Source of the DNA: Nocardia flavorosea NBRC 108225
GTDB lineage: Bacteria > Actinomycetota > Actinomycetes > Mycobacteriales > Mycobacteriaceae
DNA length: 64,000 nt
Assembly (NCBI RefSeq): GCF_001613385.1
Contig: NZ_BDCG01000012.1
Coordinates: forward strand, 1-64,000
Reading direction: 5' to 3'
In this document: positions 25,207-34,908 of the stretch, one piece after another
How the letters are laid out: each line of letters opens with the position of its first letter
How positions within the stretch are numbered: the first letter of the stretch is position 1
Notes under the pieces: generated by a model
Seen by the model: only the letters and a program-made list of their open reading frames with translations
Database searches by the model: none
Told to the model about the DNA's origin: nothing
Position numbers and translations under genes: made by a program

Positions 25207-26214
25207 ATGAAACCGATGCGCGTCATCACTATCGAAGAACACTTCCACCACCCTGAGGTCAGCGCCGAAGTTCGGGCGCTGTCGGGACCGCTGCCGGTGG
25301 AGCCCGATGACGGATTCGCCGACTTCATCCAGGCAGAGTTCATGCCCGATCGGGAGTCGGCCGAACAGCTCGGCGGTAGGCGCCTTGCCCATATGGACAA
25401 GGCCGGGATCGATATCCAAGTCGTGTCGCACGGCGCGTTCAGCCCGAACAACCTGGACTGCCCCGAGGCCGTCGATCTCTGCCGTCGGGTCAATGACCGG
25501 CTGGCACAGCAGATTTCAGAGCACCCGACCCGGTTTCGCGGATTCGCCACGATCCCCCTTCACAATCCGGCGGCGGCAGCCGACGAGCTGAAGCGATGCG
25601 TGAACGAGCTCGGCTTCGTAGGAACTCTGGTCACGGGGACCTGCGGCGGGCGGTTTCTGGACGACGAGCGCTTCGACCCGATCCTGACCGCCGCCGAGGA
25701 AGTCGACCTCCCGATCTATGTACATCCCGGTATGCCGGACAATCCGACGTTGGCCGGCTACTACTCTGGAAACTGGCCGGCATCAGTCCAATTCACCTTG
25801 GCCACCCATGCCTTCGGCTGGCATATGGAGGCCGGGATCCACATACTCAGGCTGATCCTGTCCGGAGCTCTGGACCGTCACCCCGGGCTCAAGCTCCTCA
25901 GCGGCCACTGGGGCGAGTTCGCCGCAGGATGGCTCGATCGCCTCGACGGAACCTTCGCGAAAACCGGCCACCTCGAACGCACAGTGCGCGACTACTACCG
26001 CGACCACGTGTGGGTGACTCCGTCGGGTATGTACACCCACAATCAGATGAATTACATGCTGACCGAAGTCGGCGCCGACCGGATCATTCACTCCGAAGAC
26101 TTCCCCTATCTGGTGCGAGACGATGTATCGGAGTTCCTGATCCAAGCCGATCTCGACGACGATCAGCGCCACGCGATCGCGCACCGCAACGCAGAGCAGC
26201 TGATGCGAATCTGA
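25207..26214 (+). CDS. Amidohydrolase 2 family protein (ACMSD/gamma-resorcylate decarboxylase-like)
   Basis: A 335-residue metal-dependent TIM-barrel protein of the ACMSD-like decarboxylase group. The N-terminal ITIEEHFHHPE (glutamate and histidine ligands near 11-13), YVHPGMPDN near 173 (histidine ligand) and IIHSEDFPY near 296 (aspartate) mark the metal site. Family members remove CO2 from aromatic or ring-cleaved carboxylic acids without O2. The ATG at 25207 is chosen because the metal motif then starts at residue 11 and a promoter with no leader fits it. The gene is next to the TetR regulator and 164 bases before the quinone oxidoreductase gene. Decarboxylation of an aromatic acid in this pathway is a reasonable inference. 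Confidence 0.78.
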   Translation: MKPMRVITIEEHFHHPEVSAEVRALSGPLPVEPDDGFADFIQAEFMPDRESAEQLGGRRLAHMDKAGIDIQVVSHGAFSPNNLDCPEAVDLCRRVNDRLAQQISEHPTRFRGFATIPLHNPAAAADELKRCVNELGFVGTLVTGTCGGRFLDDERFDPILTAAEEVDLPIYVHPGMPDNPTLAGYYSGNWPASVQFTLATHAFGWHMEAGIHILRLILSGALDRHPGLKLLSGHWGEFAAGWLDRLDGTFAKTGHLERTVRDYYRDHVWVTPSGMYTHNQMNYMLTEVGADRIIHSEDFPYLVRDDVSEFLIQADLDDDQRHAIAHRNAEQLMRI

Positions 26215-26378
26215 CCGTCCGTGACAAGCAGCCCGCGCACGGTATCCGGAGGTTACGCCCGAGCTTGATCAGCGGCTGACCTTATGCATTTCTTCTATGC
26301 CCGACCTGGAAACCCGGGGCATTCTTCGCCACGCCGGCAGCCACGAAAACCAACTGCCGAACAAAGAGGAGAACGACC

Positions 26379-27389
26379 ATGAAGGCAATCCTGATGACCG
26401 AAACCGGCACCGCCGATGTACTGAAGTACGTCGAAGTTCCAGACCCGGTACCGATGGCCGGTGAGGTCGTGATACGCGTCCGGTCGGCCTCGGTGAACTT
26501 CGCCGACGTCGCGCGTCGTCGTGGCGATCGGTATCCCGAACCCACGCCGATGCCGTTCACTCCCGGCATGGAGGTGGCCGGCACTGTCGCCGCTGTCGGC
26601 GAGAATGTTGCAGGACTCGAGGTCGGGACACCGGTATTCGGTACAGTCGGGCGGTACTCCAACGGTGGTTACGCGGAGCTGGCAGTCACCCAACAGGCCA
26701 ATGTGATCCCTCTTCCCCCAGGAATCGATCCCGACCTGGCGGCCGGCCTGCCGGCTGTCGGAGCGACCGCGACACTGATCCTGACCGAGGTGGCCGGACT
26801 CGCGGAAGGGGAGACTGTATTCATCCCGGCCGCGGCCGGTGGAGTGGGTAGTTTTGCCGTCCAGATCGCAAAAGCTCTCGGCGCCAAGACGATAATCGCC
26901 GGTGCGTCGACCCCGGAGAAACGTGAAATCGCCCTGAACCAAGGCGCGCACCACGCCATCGACTACCGTCGGCCGGACTGGCCCGAGCAGGTTCGTGAGT
27001 TGACCGAGGGCAAGGGCGTCGACGTGGCATTGGAGATGACCGGCCCGAAGCATCTCCCGACAACGCTCGCAGCGCTCGCCCCCTTCGGCCGACTGATCAC
27101 GTACGGAGCGGTCACCGGATTGGAAGGACATCACCTCGACGGCGACGCCCTCACTCCGCTGATCTACGACCCCGCACCCGGCCAGTCGCTGACCGGGTTC
27201 AACCTGGGCGTGTGGTTTGCGCTGCGTCCCGAGGTGACGATCGGCGCTCTGGGGAAACTGATGGGGTGGATCGCCGAGGGCACGATCACCGGCCCTCCGA
27301 TCCAGACCATGCCACTGGCCGATGCCGCCGAAGCTCATCGCCTCCTCGAAAGTGGCTCATCGACAGGCAAGCTCATTCTCGAGCCCTGA
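26379..27389 (+). CDS. NADPH:quinone oxidoreductase / zinc-free MDR-family dehydrogenase
   Basis: A 336-residue medium-chain dehydrogenase/reductase of the quinone oxidoreductase class. The N-terminal GroES-like half includes VRSASVNFADVARRRGDRY near 34 and FTPGMEVAGTVAAVG near 62. The nucleotide-binding half has AAAGGVGSFAVQIAKALGAKT near 148. The structural-zinc cysteines of alcohol dehydrogenases are absent, as expected for quinone reductases. It would reduce a quinone or an enone using NADPH. The ATG follows AGAGGAG. It converges with the PucR gene, separated by 76 bases. Its place at the end of the second catabolic region suggests reduction of a quinone or unsaturated intermediate. Confidence 0.82.
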   Translation: MKAILMTETGTADVLKYVEVPDPVPMAGEVVIRVRSASVNFADVARRRGDRYPEPTPMPFTPGMEVAGTVAAVGENVAGLEVGTPVFGTVGRYSNGGYAELAVTQQANVIPLPPGIDPDLAAGLPAVGATATLILTEVAGLAEGETVFIPAAAGGVGSFAVQIAKALGAKTIIAGASTPEKREIALNQGAHHAIDYRRPDWPEQVRELTEGKGVDVALEMTGPKHLPTTLAALAPFGRLITYGAVTGLEGHHLDGDALTPLIYDPAPGQSLTGFNLGVWFALRPEVTIGALGKLMGWIAEGTITGPPIQTMPLADAAEAHRLLESGSSTGKLILEP

Positions 27390-27465
27390 TCGCTATCCGA
27401 CGGGCGGCTCGTCGATCACCGCAGTCCGCACAGTCCGCCTGCACCAGCGAGTTCGATCGCTGAGG

Positions 27466-28647
27466 TCAGCGCGTCGGTGGGATCGCCGGGGAGTCCGCGA
27501 GCGCGCATGCTGCGATCGACCGGGTGAGACCTGTGAAGGTGCGGGGGTCCCAGCCGGTCAGTTCGCGCCAGCGGCCGAGGCGGTAGACAACCGTGTTGGC
27601 GTGCAGGTGACTGCGTCGCGCACAGTGGGTGATCGACATATCGGCCTCGGCGAAAGCAATGACTGTCTCACGCAGGGACGGGTGTACGCCGGCGACCTCG
27701 GCGGCGTGGTAGACGTCGTGATCGAGGAGATCGGCCAGGCTCATCACACAGTTGATCAGCCAATCCGAACCGAACCTGCTGACGGCGTTGCGGGCAGACG
27801 TCGCGGACAGGGCGACCTGAGCCTGCCGCAAGGACCGTGCGGCTCCGGCGACCCCGGGATGACCGGAACCGACACCGACTCGGAAGGCGGCGGTCGCGAG
27901 CGACTCCGCCACCTGGGCAATGCTGTTGTCATCGGCTTGGATCACGAGAACGTGTACAGCACCGATACCCCCGCGAGCGATGATCAGCTCGTCCGCGAAC
28001 TGCGGTCCGGTTTCGGCGGCGCTGTCCGATCCTCCGCTTCCCGGGACGTACGCGAGTCCGACGAAGGGCCGGGTGGAGTCGAATCCGAGATACTCCGCCA
28101 GCCGGGTGGCTTCGGCATCGGGGGTTTCGGTGTTGAGCAGGTCGATCAGTCGCTGCGACACCGCCATCTGTATCCGATCACGGGCACGGGTCTCGGATCC
28201 GTGTGCCAGGGCAAGGGTAGATGTCACCGATTGCAGTGATTCGAGCATCAGCGAAGCCAGTTCCGGCAGCATTTTCTGCACTTCCCCGGGCGCGGCACTC
28301 AAGTGCCGCCAGAGCTCTCTGTCACCGACGTGGTACGCCCTGATGACCACGTCGAGGGCGATCGCCTGGCGAGCGCGGCGCCGGGCCAGGGCCCGCACTT
28401 CGCCGAGATCGTCCTGATTCCAGGTTCGCCGTTCCCCGAACGCTATGAGCCTGCGCCGGAGTTGTTCCCGGACAGCTTCCCGGTGTTCTTCGTAGGGAAC
28501 AAGCGCGAAGTCGGCGAGTTCGGTGCGAATCCGGGCGACAGCTTCGTCGGTGATCGTGTCGAGCCGGTGGAGCACCGAGTCGACAACGTCGATCACCGGC
28601 CCCCAAGAGTCTTGGCCCACCAGAATCTCCTTTTGTGTAACTCTCAC
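27466..28647 (-). CDS. PucR/CdaR-family transcriptional regulator
   Basis: A 393-residue regulator. The C-terminal PucR-type helix-turn-helix is clear in FAEADMSITHCARRSHLHANTVVYRLGRWRELTG near 330-365, preceded by a GGDEF-like CdaR domain and an N-terminal sensor of about 170 residues containing IALDVVIRAYHVGDRELW. Such proteins often activate genes for catabolism of nitrogenous or aromatic compounds. It is divergent from the indolepyruvate oxidoreductase gene, 127 bases from its GTG start, and therefore probably controls it. A related but decayed fragment of the 3' end lies at 15689-15775 in the same orientation. Confidence 0.82.
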   Translation of the reverse strand: MRVTQKEILVGQDSWGPVIDVVDSVLHRLDTITDEAVARIRTELADFALVPYEEHREAVREQLRRRLIAFGERRTWNQDDLGEVRALARRRARQAIALDVVIRAYHVGDRELWRHLSAAPGEVQKMLPELASLMLESLQSVTSTLALAHGSETRARDRIQMAVSQRLIDLLNTETPDAEATRLAEYLGFDSTRPFVGLAYVPGSGGSDSAAETGPQFADELIIARGGIGAVHVLVIQADDNSIAQVAESLATAAFRVGVGSGHPGVAGAARSLRQAQVALSATSARNAVSRFGSDWLINCVMSLADLLDHDVYHAAEVAGVHPSLRETVIAFAEADMSITHCARRSHLHANTVVYRLGRWRELTGWDPRTFTGLTRSIAACALADSPAIPPTR

Positions 28648-28774
28648 AATCCGAGCGGTCTCGCGAACCGATATTTCGCGGTTTTCGCCGTGGAATCACA
28701 TCGTAAACCACGGAAGAATGTCACAAAGTTATCCAGACATCCGGGCGACGAGGCCCGGCGGACAGGAGGCGGTT

Positions 28775-31700
28775 GTGCCCGAGTTGCACACGCGAGATTT
28801 CACCTTGCGCGACCGATACAACATGACGGATGGAGAGCTGTTCCTGACAGGCCTGCAGGCGCTGGTCCGCGTTCCGCTGGAACAGAGCCGCCGCGATACC
28901 GCGGCGGGACTGCGTTCGGGAATCCTGATCAGCGGCTACGAAGGCTCACCACTCGCCGGCTACGACCTGGAGCTCAACCGGCAGCGTGAGCTCCTCGACC
29001 AGCAGGACATCGTCTTCCGGCCGGGCGTCAACGAAGAGTTGGCGGTCAATGCTGTGCAGGGTTCGCAGCTGGCCTCCGCCTCGCCGAACTGCGAGTACGA
29101 CGGCGTTATCGGCGTCTGGTACGGCAAGGCGCCGGGGCTGGACCGGGCAAGCGATGCGCTGCGCCATGCCAATCTCGGCGGGGCCGCATCCAACGGCGGG
29201 GCCCTCGTTCTCGTCGGCGACGATTCGATCGCGAAATCCTCGACAGTACCGAGCAGTTCGGAGACGGCGATGGCGGAGCTCGGCCTGCCGATCTTCGTTC
29301 CCGCGGACCCTCAAGAGGTCCTCGACTTCGGATTACACGCGATCGCGATGTCGCGATTCACCGGCTTGTGGACCGGGATGAAGCTCGCCACCAATGTCGT
29401 CGACGGTGCAGCGACGGTGCAACTCGACCGCGCACGAGTAGCCACGACCTCACCCAGCCGAGTCATCGACGATACCGAGTTCACGCATCGGGTTTCCGCG
29501 GATTTTCTTCAGCCGAACCTGGCCCGGCTCGAAAAGAGCCTCATGTATGAGCGCTACGAACTCGCGACCCGGTATGTCCAGGTCAACGAGATCAATCGAG
29601 TTATCGGTGACAGCCGAGCGAAGCTCGGCGTGATCACCGCCGGCGCGCCCTTCCGGGATACCCTCCAGGCGCTCGAGCGCATCGGGATTACCCAGGCCGA
29701 TCTCGAACGATCCGGTATACGGATCCTCAAACTGGGCGTGATCAATCCGATCGACCGTAATGCCGTACGCACCTTCTGCACGGGCCTCGATGAAGTCGTC
29801 GTCATCGAGGAGAAACGGCCGTTCGTGGAATCGGCCGTCAAGGACGCACTGTACGGCACCCCCGGCGCACCTCGGGTAGTCGGGAAACGAGATGAGAATT
29901 CCCGCCCGCTCCTTCGCGCGGACTCCGACCTGCCGCCCGAACTACTGGCCGAGACACTGCTACGACGCATCCGTACCGTGCTGCCGGACACCGTGGCGCA
30001 GATCGGGGCGGCCGATATCGAGCGACGGCCGGCACGGCTGTCACTGCCATTGCTTACCCGCACCCCCTACTTCTGCTCGGGCTGCCCCCACAACCGCTCC
30101 ACTGTCGTACCGGAAGGTTCGCTGGTCGGTGCCGGTATCGGCTGTCACACACTGGCCAAACTGATGCCCGAAGACCGCGTGGGCGATATCGCCTCCCTCA
30201 GCCAAATGGGTGGCGAGGGCGCGACATGGATCGGGATGGAACCCTTCGTGAGCGATAAGCATATGTTCCAGAACCTCGGTGACGGCACGTTCCACCATTC
30301 CGGGAGCCTTGCTATCCGCGCCGCGGTGGCCGCCGGGGTGAATATCACCTACAAGCTGCTCTACAACGATGCGGTCGCCATGACCGGCGGACAGACGGCT
30401 GTGGGAAAGATGTCCGTACCCCAGATCGTCCAGGAACTGCTGGCCGAAGGGGTCTCCCGTGTCGTGATCACTACCGACCGGGTCGAGAAGTACCGCAAGG
30501 TCAAGCTGCCTCGATCGGTGAAGGTGCTCGACCGGGCAGAGCTGATCCCGGTCCAGGAGAAGCTGGCCGCAACACCGGGGGTGACCGTGCTCATCCACGA
30601 TCAGGAATGTGCGACCGAATTGCGACGCAAACGCAAACGAGGACTTGTCGCGGAGCCGTCGACCCGGGCTTTCATCAACGAACGGTTGTGCGAGGGCTGC
30701 GGGGATTGTGGGCAGAAGTCGAATTGCATGTCCGTTCAACCGGTCGAGACCGCGTTCGGGCGAAAGACCCGCATCGATCAGGCATCCTGTAATAAGGACT
30801 ACTCCTGCCTCGACGGCGACTGCCCGTCGTTCGTGGCTGTCGAACCCGGCACCTCCGCGCGAAAGAAAACCGCCGAGCCGGATATGCCCGAACTGCCGGA
30901 ACCGGCTCCGAAGGTGAACCCCGAGGCCTTCAATGTACGGATCACCGGTGTCGGCGGCACCGGAGTGGTCACCGCGGCGCAGATTCTCGCGACCGCCGGC
31001 GCACTCGCGGGCCTGCATGTCCGCGGTCTCGATCAATTGGGTCTGGCACAGAAAGGCGGCGCAGTCGTCTCCGATCTGAAATTCTCGGCCGTGCCGATTA
31101 CCGGAACCAACAAACTCGCCGACGGTGAATGCGATCTGTACCTCGGTTGCGATCTGCTGGTCGCGGCCGACGAAAAGAATTCGAAGGCCGCGTCGGGACG
31201 GCGAACGATCGCGGTGATCTCGACCGCCCAGGTGCCCACCGGATCGATGATCCTCGACCCGGGCACCGACTTTCCCACGGTGGAATCGATCCGGAAACCT
31301 CTCGACGCAATCAGCCGCGCAGACGATTCGGTGTACGCCGACGCGCGCGCTATCGCACACCGCGAATTCGGGACCGACCAGCTGGCCAATATGGTGCTCA
31401 TAGGGATAGCGCTGCAGGCCGGTGCCCTGCCGATTCCGCTGGCGTCGATCGAGAAGGCAATCGAACTCAATGGAGTGGCGGTTGCCGGGAACCACAGGGC
31501 GATCGCAGTCGGGCGCAGGCATGTGCTCGAACCGAACACCGGCACGACTGCGAAACCCCGGGCGCCGAAGTCCAGAAAAGCCGGCGACTCGGCCGAATTG
31601 CACCGGGCACTCATGCGGCTGGACGGTATCAGCGAAGCATTGAAGGACCGTGTCGGATTCCTGGCGGCCGACCTCGCGGACTACCAGAATATCGCGTACG

Positions 31701-32266
31701 CCCTCTCTTTCATCGCGTTCGTCGACAACACCGCTGCTCGAGAAGCTCGAGCACTGGGGACTTCCGGCGCGCTGACCGCGGCGTCCGTGGAGTCGATGTT
31801 CAAACTGATGGCCTACAAGGACGAATACGAGACGGCACGCCACTACCTGGATCCCGAATTCGACCGGGCGGTGCGCGAGCAGTTCGGCGAGGACGCGACC
31901 TACCGCTACAAGCTACATCCGCCCGTGTTCCGCGCGATGGGACTGAAGACCAAACTCTCACTCGGCCCGTGGTTCAAGCTCGCGCTGCACATACTGCGCC
32001 GCGGCCGCGTGCTCCGGGGCACCCGGCTAGATTTCTTCGGCTACGCCCACGTACGGAAGGTCGAGCGAGCACTGATCGATGAATTCACGGAACTCACCGC
32101 GGAAATAGTACCGCTCGCCACACCGGAAAACGCCGACCGCGTCGAGGCCATTCTCGCCATGCCGCAGGAAATCCGGGGATACGAACAGATCAAGCTGGAC
32201 AGCGTCGCGGAGTATCACCGGAAAATGAAGGAGGCACGCGACCGCATTCCGGCTGCGCCCGCGTAA
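28775..32266 (+). CDS. Indolepyruvate:ferredoxin oxidoreductase, fused alpha-gamma type
   Basis: A 1163-residue single-chain 2-oxoacid:ferredoxin oxidoreductase. The N-terminal TPP-dependent part has GILISGYEGSPLAGYD near 37. The pyrophosphate region has TPYFCSGCPHNRST near 430 with GAGIGCHTLA and a GGEGATWIG segment. A cysteine-rich iron-sulfur region (CEGCGDCGQKSNC, then C-N-K-D-Y-S-C and GDCPSF) lies near 640-685. The gamma domain begins with GVGGTGVVTAAQILATAG near 727, and a C-terminal DUF6537-like extension follows. It decarboxylates aryl-2-oxo acids to aryl-acyl-CoA using ferredoxin. The GTG at 28775 is chosen for AGGAGG at 28764-28769; an ATG at 28718 is an alternative. Divergent from the PucR gene, it probably serves aromatic amino acid breakdown. 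Confidence 0.85.
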   Translation: MPELHTRDFTLRDRYNMTDGELFLTGLQALVRVPLEQSRRDTAAGLRSGILISGYEGSPLAGYDLELNRQRELLDQQDIVFRPGVNEELAVNAVQGSQLASASPNCEYDGVIGVWYGKAPGLDRASDALRHANLGGAASNGGALVLVGDDSIAKSSTVPSSSETAMAELGLPIFVPADPQEVLDFGLHAIAMSRFTGLWTGMKLATNVVDGAATVQLDRARVATTSPSRVIDDTEFTHRVSADFLQPNLARLEKSLMYERYELATRYVQVNEINRVIGDSRAKLGVITAGAPFRDTLQALERIGITQADLERSGIRILKLGVINPIDRNAVRTFCTGLDEVVVIEEKRPFVESAVKDALYGTPGAPRVVGKRDENSRPLLRADSDLPPELLAETLLRRIRTVLPDTVAQIGAADIERRPARLSLPLLTRTPYFCSGCPHNRSTVVPEGSLVGAGIGCHTLAKLMPEDRVGDIASLSQMGGEGATWIGMEPFVSDKHMFQNLGDGTFHHSGSLAIRAAVAAGVNITYKLLYNDAVAMTGGQTAVGKMSVPQIVQELLAEGVSRVVITTDRVEKYRKVKLPRSVKVLDRAELIPVQEKLAATPGVTVLIHDQECATELRRKRKRGLVAEPSTRAFINERLCEGCGDCGQKSNCMSVQPVETAFGRKTRIDQASCNKDYSCLDGDCPSFVAVEPGTSARKKTAEPDMPELPEPAPKVNPEAFNVRITGVGGTGVVTAAQILATAGALAGLHVRGLDQLGLAQKGGAVVSDLKFSAVPITGTNKLADGECDLYLGCDLLVAADEKNSKAASGRRTIAVISTAQVPTGSMILDPGTDFPTVESIRKPLDAISRADDSVYADARAIAHREFGTDQLANMVLIGIALQAGALPIPLASIEKAIELNGVAVAGNHRAIAVGRRHVLEPNTGTTAKPRAPKSRKAGDSAELHRALMRLDGISEALKDRVGFLAADLADYQNIAYALSFIAFVDNTAAREARALGTSGALTAASVESMFKLMAYKDEYETARHYLDPEFDRAVREQFGEDATYRYKLHPPVFRAMGLKTKLSLGPWFKLALHILRRGRVLRGTRLDFFGYAHVRKVERALIDEFTELTAEIVPLATPENADRVEAILAMPQEIRGYEQIKLDSVAEYHRKMKEARDRIPAAPA

Positions 32267-32367
32267 GCCGGCCCGAACGGACACGCCGATGCCGTCGCGG
32301 TGCAGCACGGTATCGCGGGTGTTGTGATTGCGGAGGGGAATCGACCCAGAACCCCCGCTCATACACC

Positions 32368-32394
32368 GCGGATCTCCATGTGCCGTAGATCCGC
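32368..32394. terminator. Hairpin between convergent genes
   Basis: Perfect 8-bp arms GCGGATCT (32368-32375) and AGATCCGC (32387-32394) with an 11-base loop lie in the 171-base spacer between the converging oxidoreductase and metallophosphoesterase genes. No U-run is present. A bidirectional terminator is the likely role. Confidence 0.45.
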
Positions 32395-32437
32395 CGATCT
32401 CCGGACACCGTCGACCCACTGCCCAGGATGGCAAACG

Positions 32438-33634
32438 TCAAGCGGAATGCAGCGTTATCACCGTAATTTCACTGGGGGCAAAGATACGGAAAGGAGGACC
32501 CCAGAAACCCGAGCCCCGGCTGGTGTAGAGCTGTGTCCGTTCGCCGTGCCGGCTCAACCCGTGCACCGTGGGTTGATCGAGGCGGACCAGGTAGTTGAAC
32601 GGCCAGATCTGCCCACCGTGGGTATGGCCGGCGATCTGGAGGTCGACACCGGCGGCCGCGGACTCGAACACCTGCTTCGGTTGATGCGCGAGCATGAGCA
32701 CCGGCAGCCCGGGATCGACTCCCGCCAAGGCATTGTCGAAGTCCGCGCCGTGACCGCTCAGTTTCGCCGACTTCGCAGTAGCGTCGTCGACGCCTGCAAC
32801 GACGAGGCGGTCACCGCCGCGATCAACGACGATATGCTCGTTGTGCAGAGTTTTCCAGCCGATCGAATCCATGTAGTCGAGCCAGCCCTGCGCCTCTCCG
32901 AGGTACTCGTGATTGCCGGTGACATAGACCCGGGCGAGCTCGGCCTCCATGGTGGCAAGCGGGGCCGCCTGCCCACGTCGTAGCTCCACGGGGCCATCGG
33001 CGATATCACCGACATGGGCCACGATGTCGGGACGTAGTTCGTTCACGGCCGCAGCAACCCCGAGCGACCACTTCGTCCGGTTGATCGGACCGAAATGGGT
33101 ATCGGTGACGGCGACGACCCGGGTGCCGTCCAGCCCCGGGCCGAGTCGCGGCAGGGTGATATCCACATGCTTTATCCGGGGAATTCGCATCGCCTCCCGG
33201 TGGCCCCAGATCAGGAGAGCGGCAGTGACGAATACGACCGCTGTGGCCACCGCCCGTGAGCGAGCCGGGTCTTCTACGCCCACGAAGGCGAGCACGAGCC
33301 GCGCGAGGGTGCCGATCACCGACCACACGAAGAGCACCCACACGATTCCCAGGAGGGAGTCGCCGATCATGCCTGCCCAGTCGAGAGGGCGGCGGCCGTG
33401 GCTCGACACCAGCGCCACGGGGAGAACCACGAGTGTTATCGCGAAGACCGCTGTTCCCACTGCGACCGCGGGCGCCGGCCACTGAGTCCCGGACATCACC
33501 AGCGTCCACCATGGGACAGCGAAGAGAACCAGCAGCACGGCGACGATCGTCGTAGTGACCGCCAGTACGCGCACGGGCCCGGACGAGGTACGCGAATCCG
33601 ATCGGATCGCCGTATCCGGCGACGGAGTGCTCAC
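32438..33634 (-). CDS. Membrane-anchored metallophosphoesterase
   Basis: A 398-residue protein with four hydrophobic helices in about the first 150 residues and a calcineurin-like phosphoesterase domain after residue 165. The metal-binding motifs are in order: VAVTDTHFG near 177, VGDIADG near 206, VTGNHEY near 236 and IAGHTHGGQIW near 330. This architecture is common in actinobacteria and resembles E. coli YkuE/YaeI-type enzymes acting on nucleotide-linked lipids or other phosphodiesters at the membrane. The catalytic domain follows the last helix, but its side is not certain. It converges with the oxidoreductase gene and lies 40 bases downstream of the NUDIX gene in the same direction. The substrate is unknown. 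Confidence 0.82.
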   Translation of the reverse strand: MSTPSPDTAIRSDSRTSSGPVRVLAVTTTIVAVLLVLFAVPWWTLVMSGTQWPAPAVAVGTAVFAITLVVLPVALVSSHGRRPLDWAGMIGDSLLGIVWVLFVWSVIGTLARLVLAFVGVEDPARSRAVATAVVFVTAALLIWGHREAMRIPRIKHVDITLPRLGPGLDGTRVVAVTDTHFGPINRTKWSLGVAAAVNELRPDIVAHVGDIADGPVELRRGQAAPLATMEAELARVYVTGNHEYLGEAQGWLDYMDSIGWKTLHNEHIVVDRGGDRLVVAGVDDATAKSAKLSGHGADFDNALAGVDPGLPVLMLAHQPKQVFESAAAGVDLQIAGHTHGGQIWPFNYLVRLDQPTVHGLSRHGERTQLYTSRGSGFWGPPFRIFAPSEITVITLHSA

Positions 33635-33674
33635 CGCCTCGATACTAATTCAGTTCCCGAGGGCTCCACCGATG

Positions 33675-34142
33675 TCAGCGAAGTCGCTCGGCAAGCCGGG
33701 GCAGCAATGGCCGCTGGCCGGTGGTCAGCTTGTCGTGCGCGGTGGTCAGATCGAACCATTCGACTCGATCGACCTCGGGGAAAGCGCGGTACTCGCCCGA
33801 CCGCGGCGGCCATTCCATCTCGAACACCCCCGGCACGACCCGGGCCGGATCGAGCTCGCCCTCGACCGCCCACACCGTGACCTGCTTCTTACTCCGCCCG
33901 CTGCCGTACCGCACTTCACCCACCGCGATCCACTCCCCGTCGGGCACCGGCATACCCAACTCTTCCTCGAATTCGCGGGCCGCGGCGGCGCGAGCCTCCT
34001 CGGCCGCCGGCTCGTACTCACCCTTGGGGATCGACCAAGCCCCCGAATCCTTACGCGCCCACAGCGGCCCGCCCATATGTCCCAGCAGCACGTGCACCTC
34101 CGGCTCACGACGAAACAGCAGAACTCCAGCGCTGTACTTCAT
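33675..34142 (-). CDS. NUDIX hydrolase
   Basis: A 155-residue NUDIX protein with a complete Nudix box: the glycine in GEYEPAAEEARAAAAREFEE at about residue 41, the R-E-x-x-E-E sequence and a closing leucine-glycine. The N-terminus SAGVLLFRR and the PLWARKDSGAWSIPKGE region match the diphosphoinositol/ApnA-type group of actinobacteria. It hydrolyses a nucleoside or other diphosphate linked to another group, with Mg2+. The ATG at 34142 gives the usual short lead before the first beta strand. It is followed by the metallophosphoesterase after 40 bases. Upstream lies a gene-free stretch. Confidence 0.82.
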   Translation of the reverse strand: MKYSAGVLLFRREPEVHVLLGHMGGPLWARKDSGAWSIPKGEYEPAAEEARAAAAREFEEELGMPVPDGEWIAVGEVRYGSGRSKKQVTVWAVEGELDPARVVPGVFEMEWPPRSGEYRAFPEVDRVEWFDLTTAHDKLTTGQRPLLPRLAERLR

Positions 34143-34908
34143 GGCGTGCAGTGTGCCCGAATGCCTCCCGGCAATCCGAACCGCCGGGAACGAGGCGAGT
34201 ACCTGGTGTCCGGGGATCCACACCCCCGCGCCCATCGTCGGCCCCGTCAAACGCTCGACGAGTACATCCTGGAACCTCCGCTCGGTCACCGGACACCGAA
34301 CCCGCGCATACCCGTCCCCCGAAGCGCCGTCCTATTTCAACTGCGGTTCGACAGCGAGCAACGACGCCGCGCGGGGCTGGTGGACTCGTAAGCACCGACG
34401 CTCCCGGTTTCCGTTCCCGTCGCATTCTTACTCGCCGGCCCTGCGGTCGCACTGGGGATCGCGGTGCGAAGCGCAATCGGCCGACGGCTCGACTCCCGAC
34501 GTCATACTGCATCGGCAGCGTGACGGTTCCGTCAGAAGCACCACGACCTTCCCACCCAGCCAGGTACGCCTCCGCCGGATGACCGGCGTTCCGCGCGGAC
34601 GCCGGCGGCCCGAGGCTACCTCGGGCCGCTGATCTCCGGACTGCCGCAGCCGGCCGTCGGCAGGGCTGCCGACAGAACTCGCGATCACCTCACTGCCGAC
34701 TGCGTCCGCCGGCGGATCGGCGTCCCCGGACATGGCCCCGGCTGACGGTCCCCATCCGCCGGGATGAACCCCTCACCTGCGCACAGGGGGACGCCGGACT
34801 TCCATGTGGCCCGTATCGAACCCGCCTGCGCAACGCATCAGCCCCGTGTCCCGGCAAATCGCGGGGCCGCTACGGGCGCCTCGGCGGCTATAAGCACGGC
34901 ACCGGTGA
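34143..34908. other. Gene-free stretch of 766 bases with one strong hairpin
   Basis: No reading frame here has a recognisable product, a good ribosome site or relatives that I recognise. It separates the NUDIX gene from the TetR gene, which are both transcribed leftward. The only clear structure is the hairpin at 34605-34629, so the upstream part may hold the NUDIX promoter. Confidence 0.5.
34605..34629. terminator. Strong perfect hairpin
   Basis: Eleven-base arms GCGGCCCGAGG (34605-34615) and CCTCGGGCCGC (34619-34629) with a three-base loop. This is very stable and lies downstream of the leftward TetR gene (stop at 34909) after about 280 bases of spacer, so it could end that transcript. No U-run follows. 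Confidence 0.5.
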
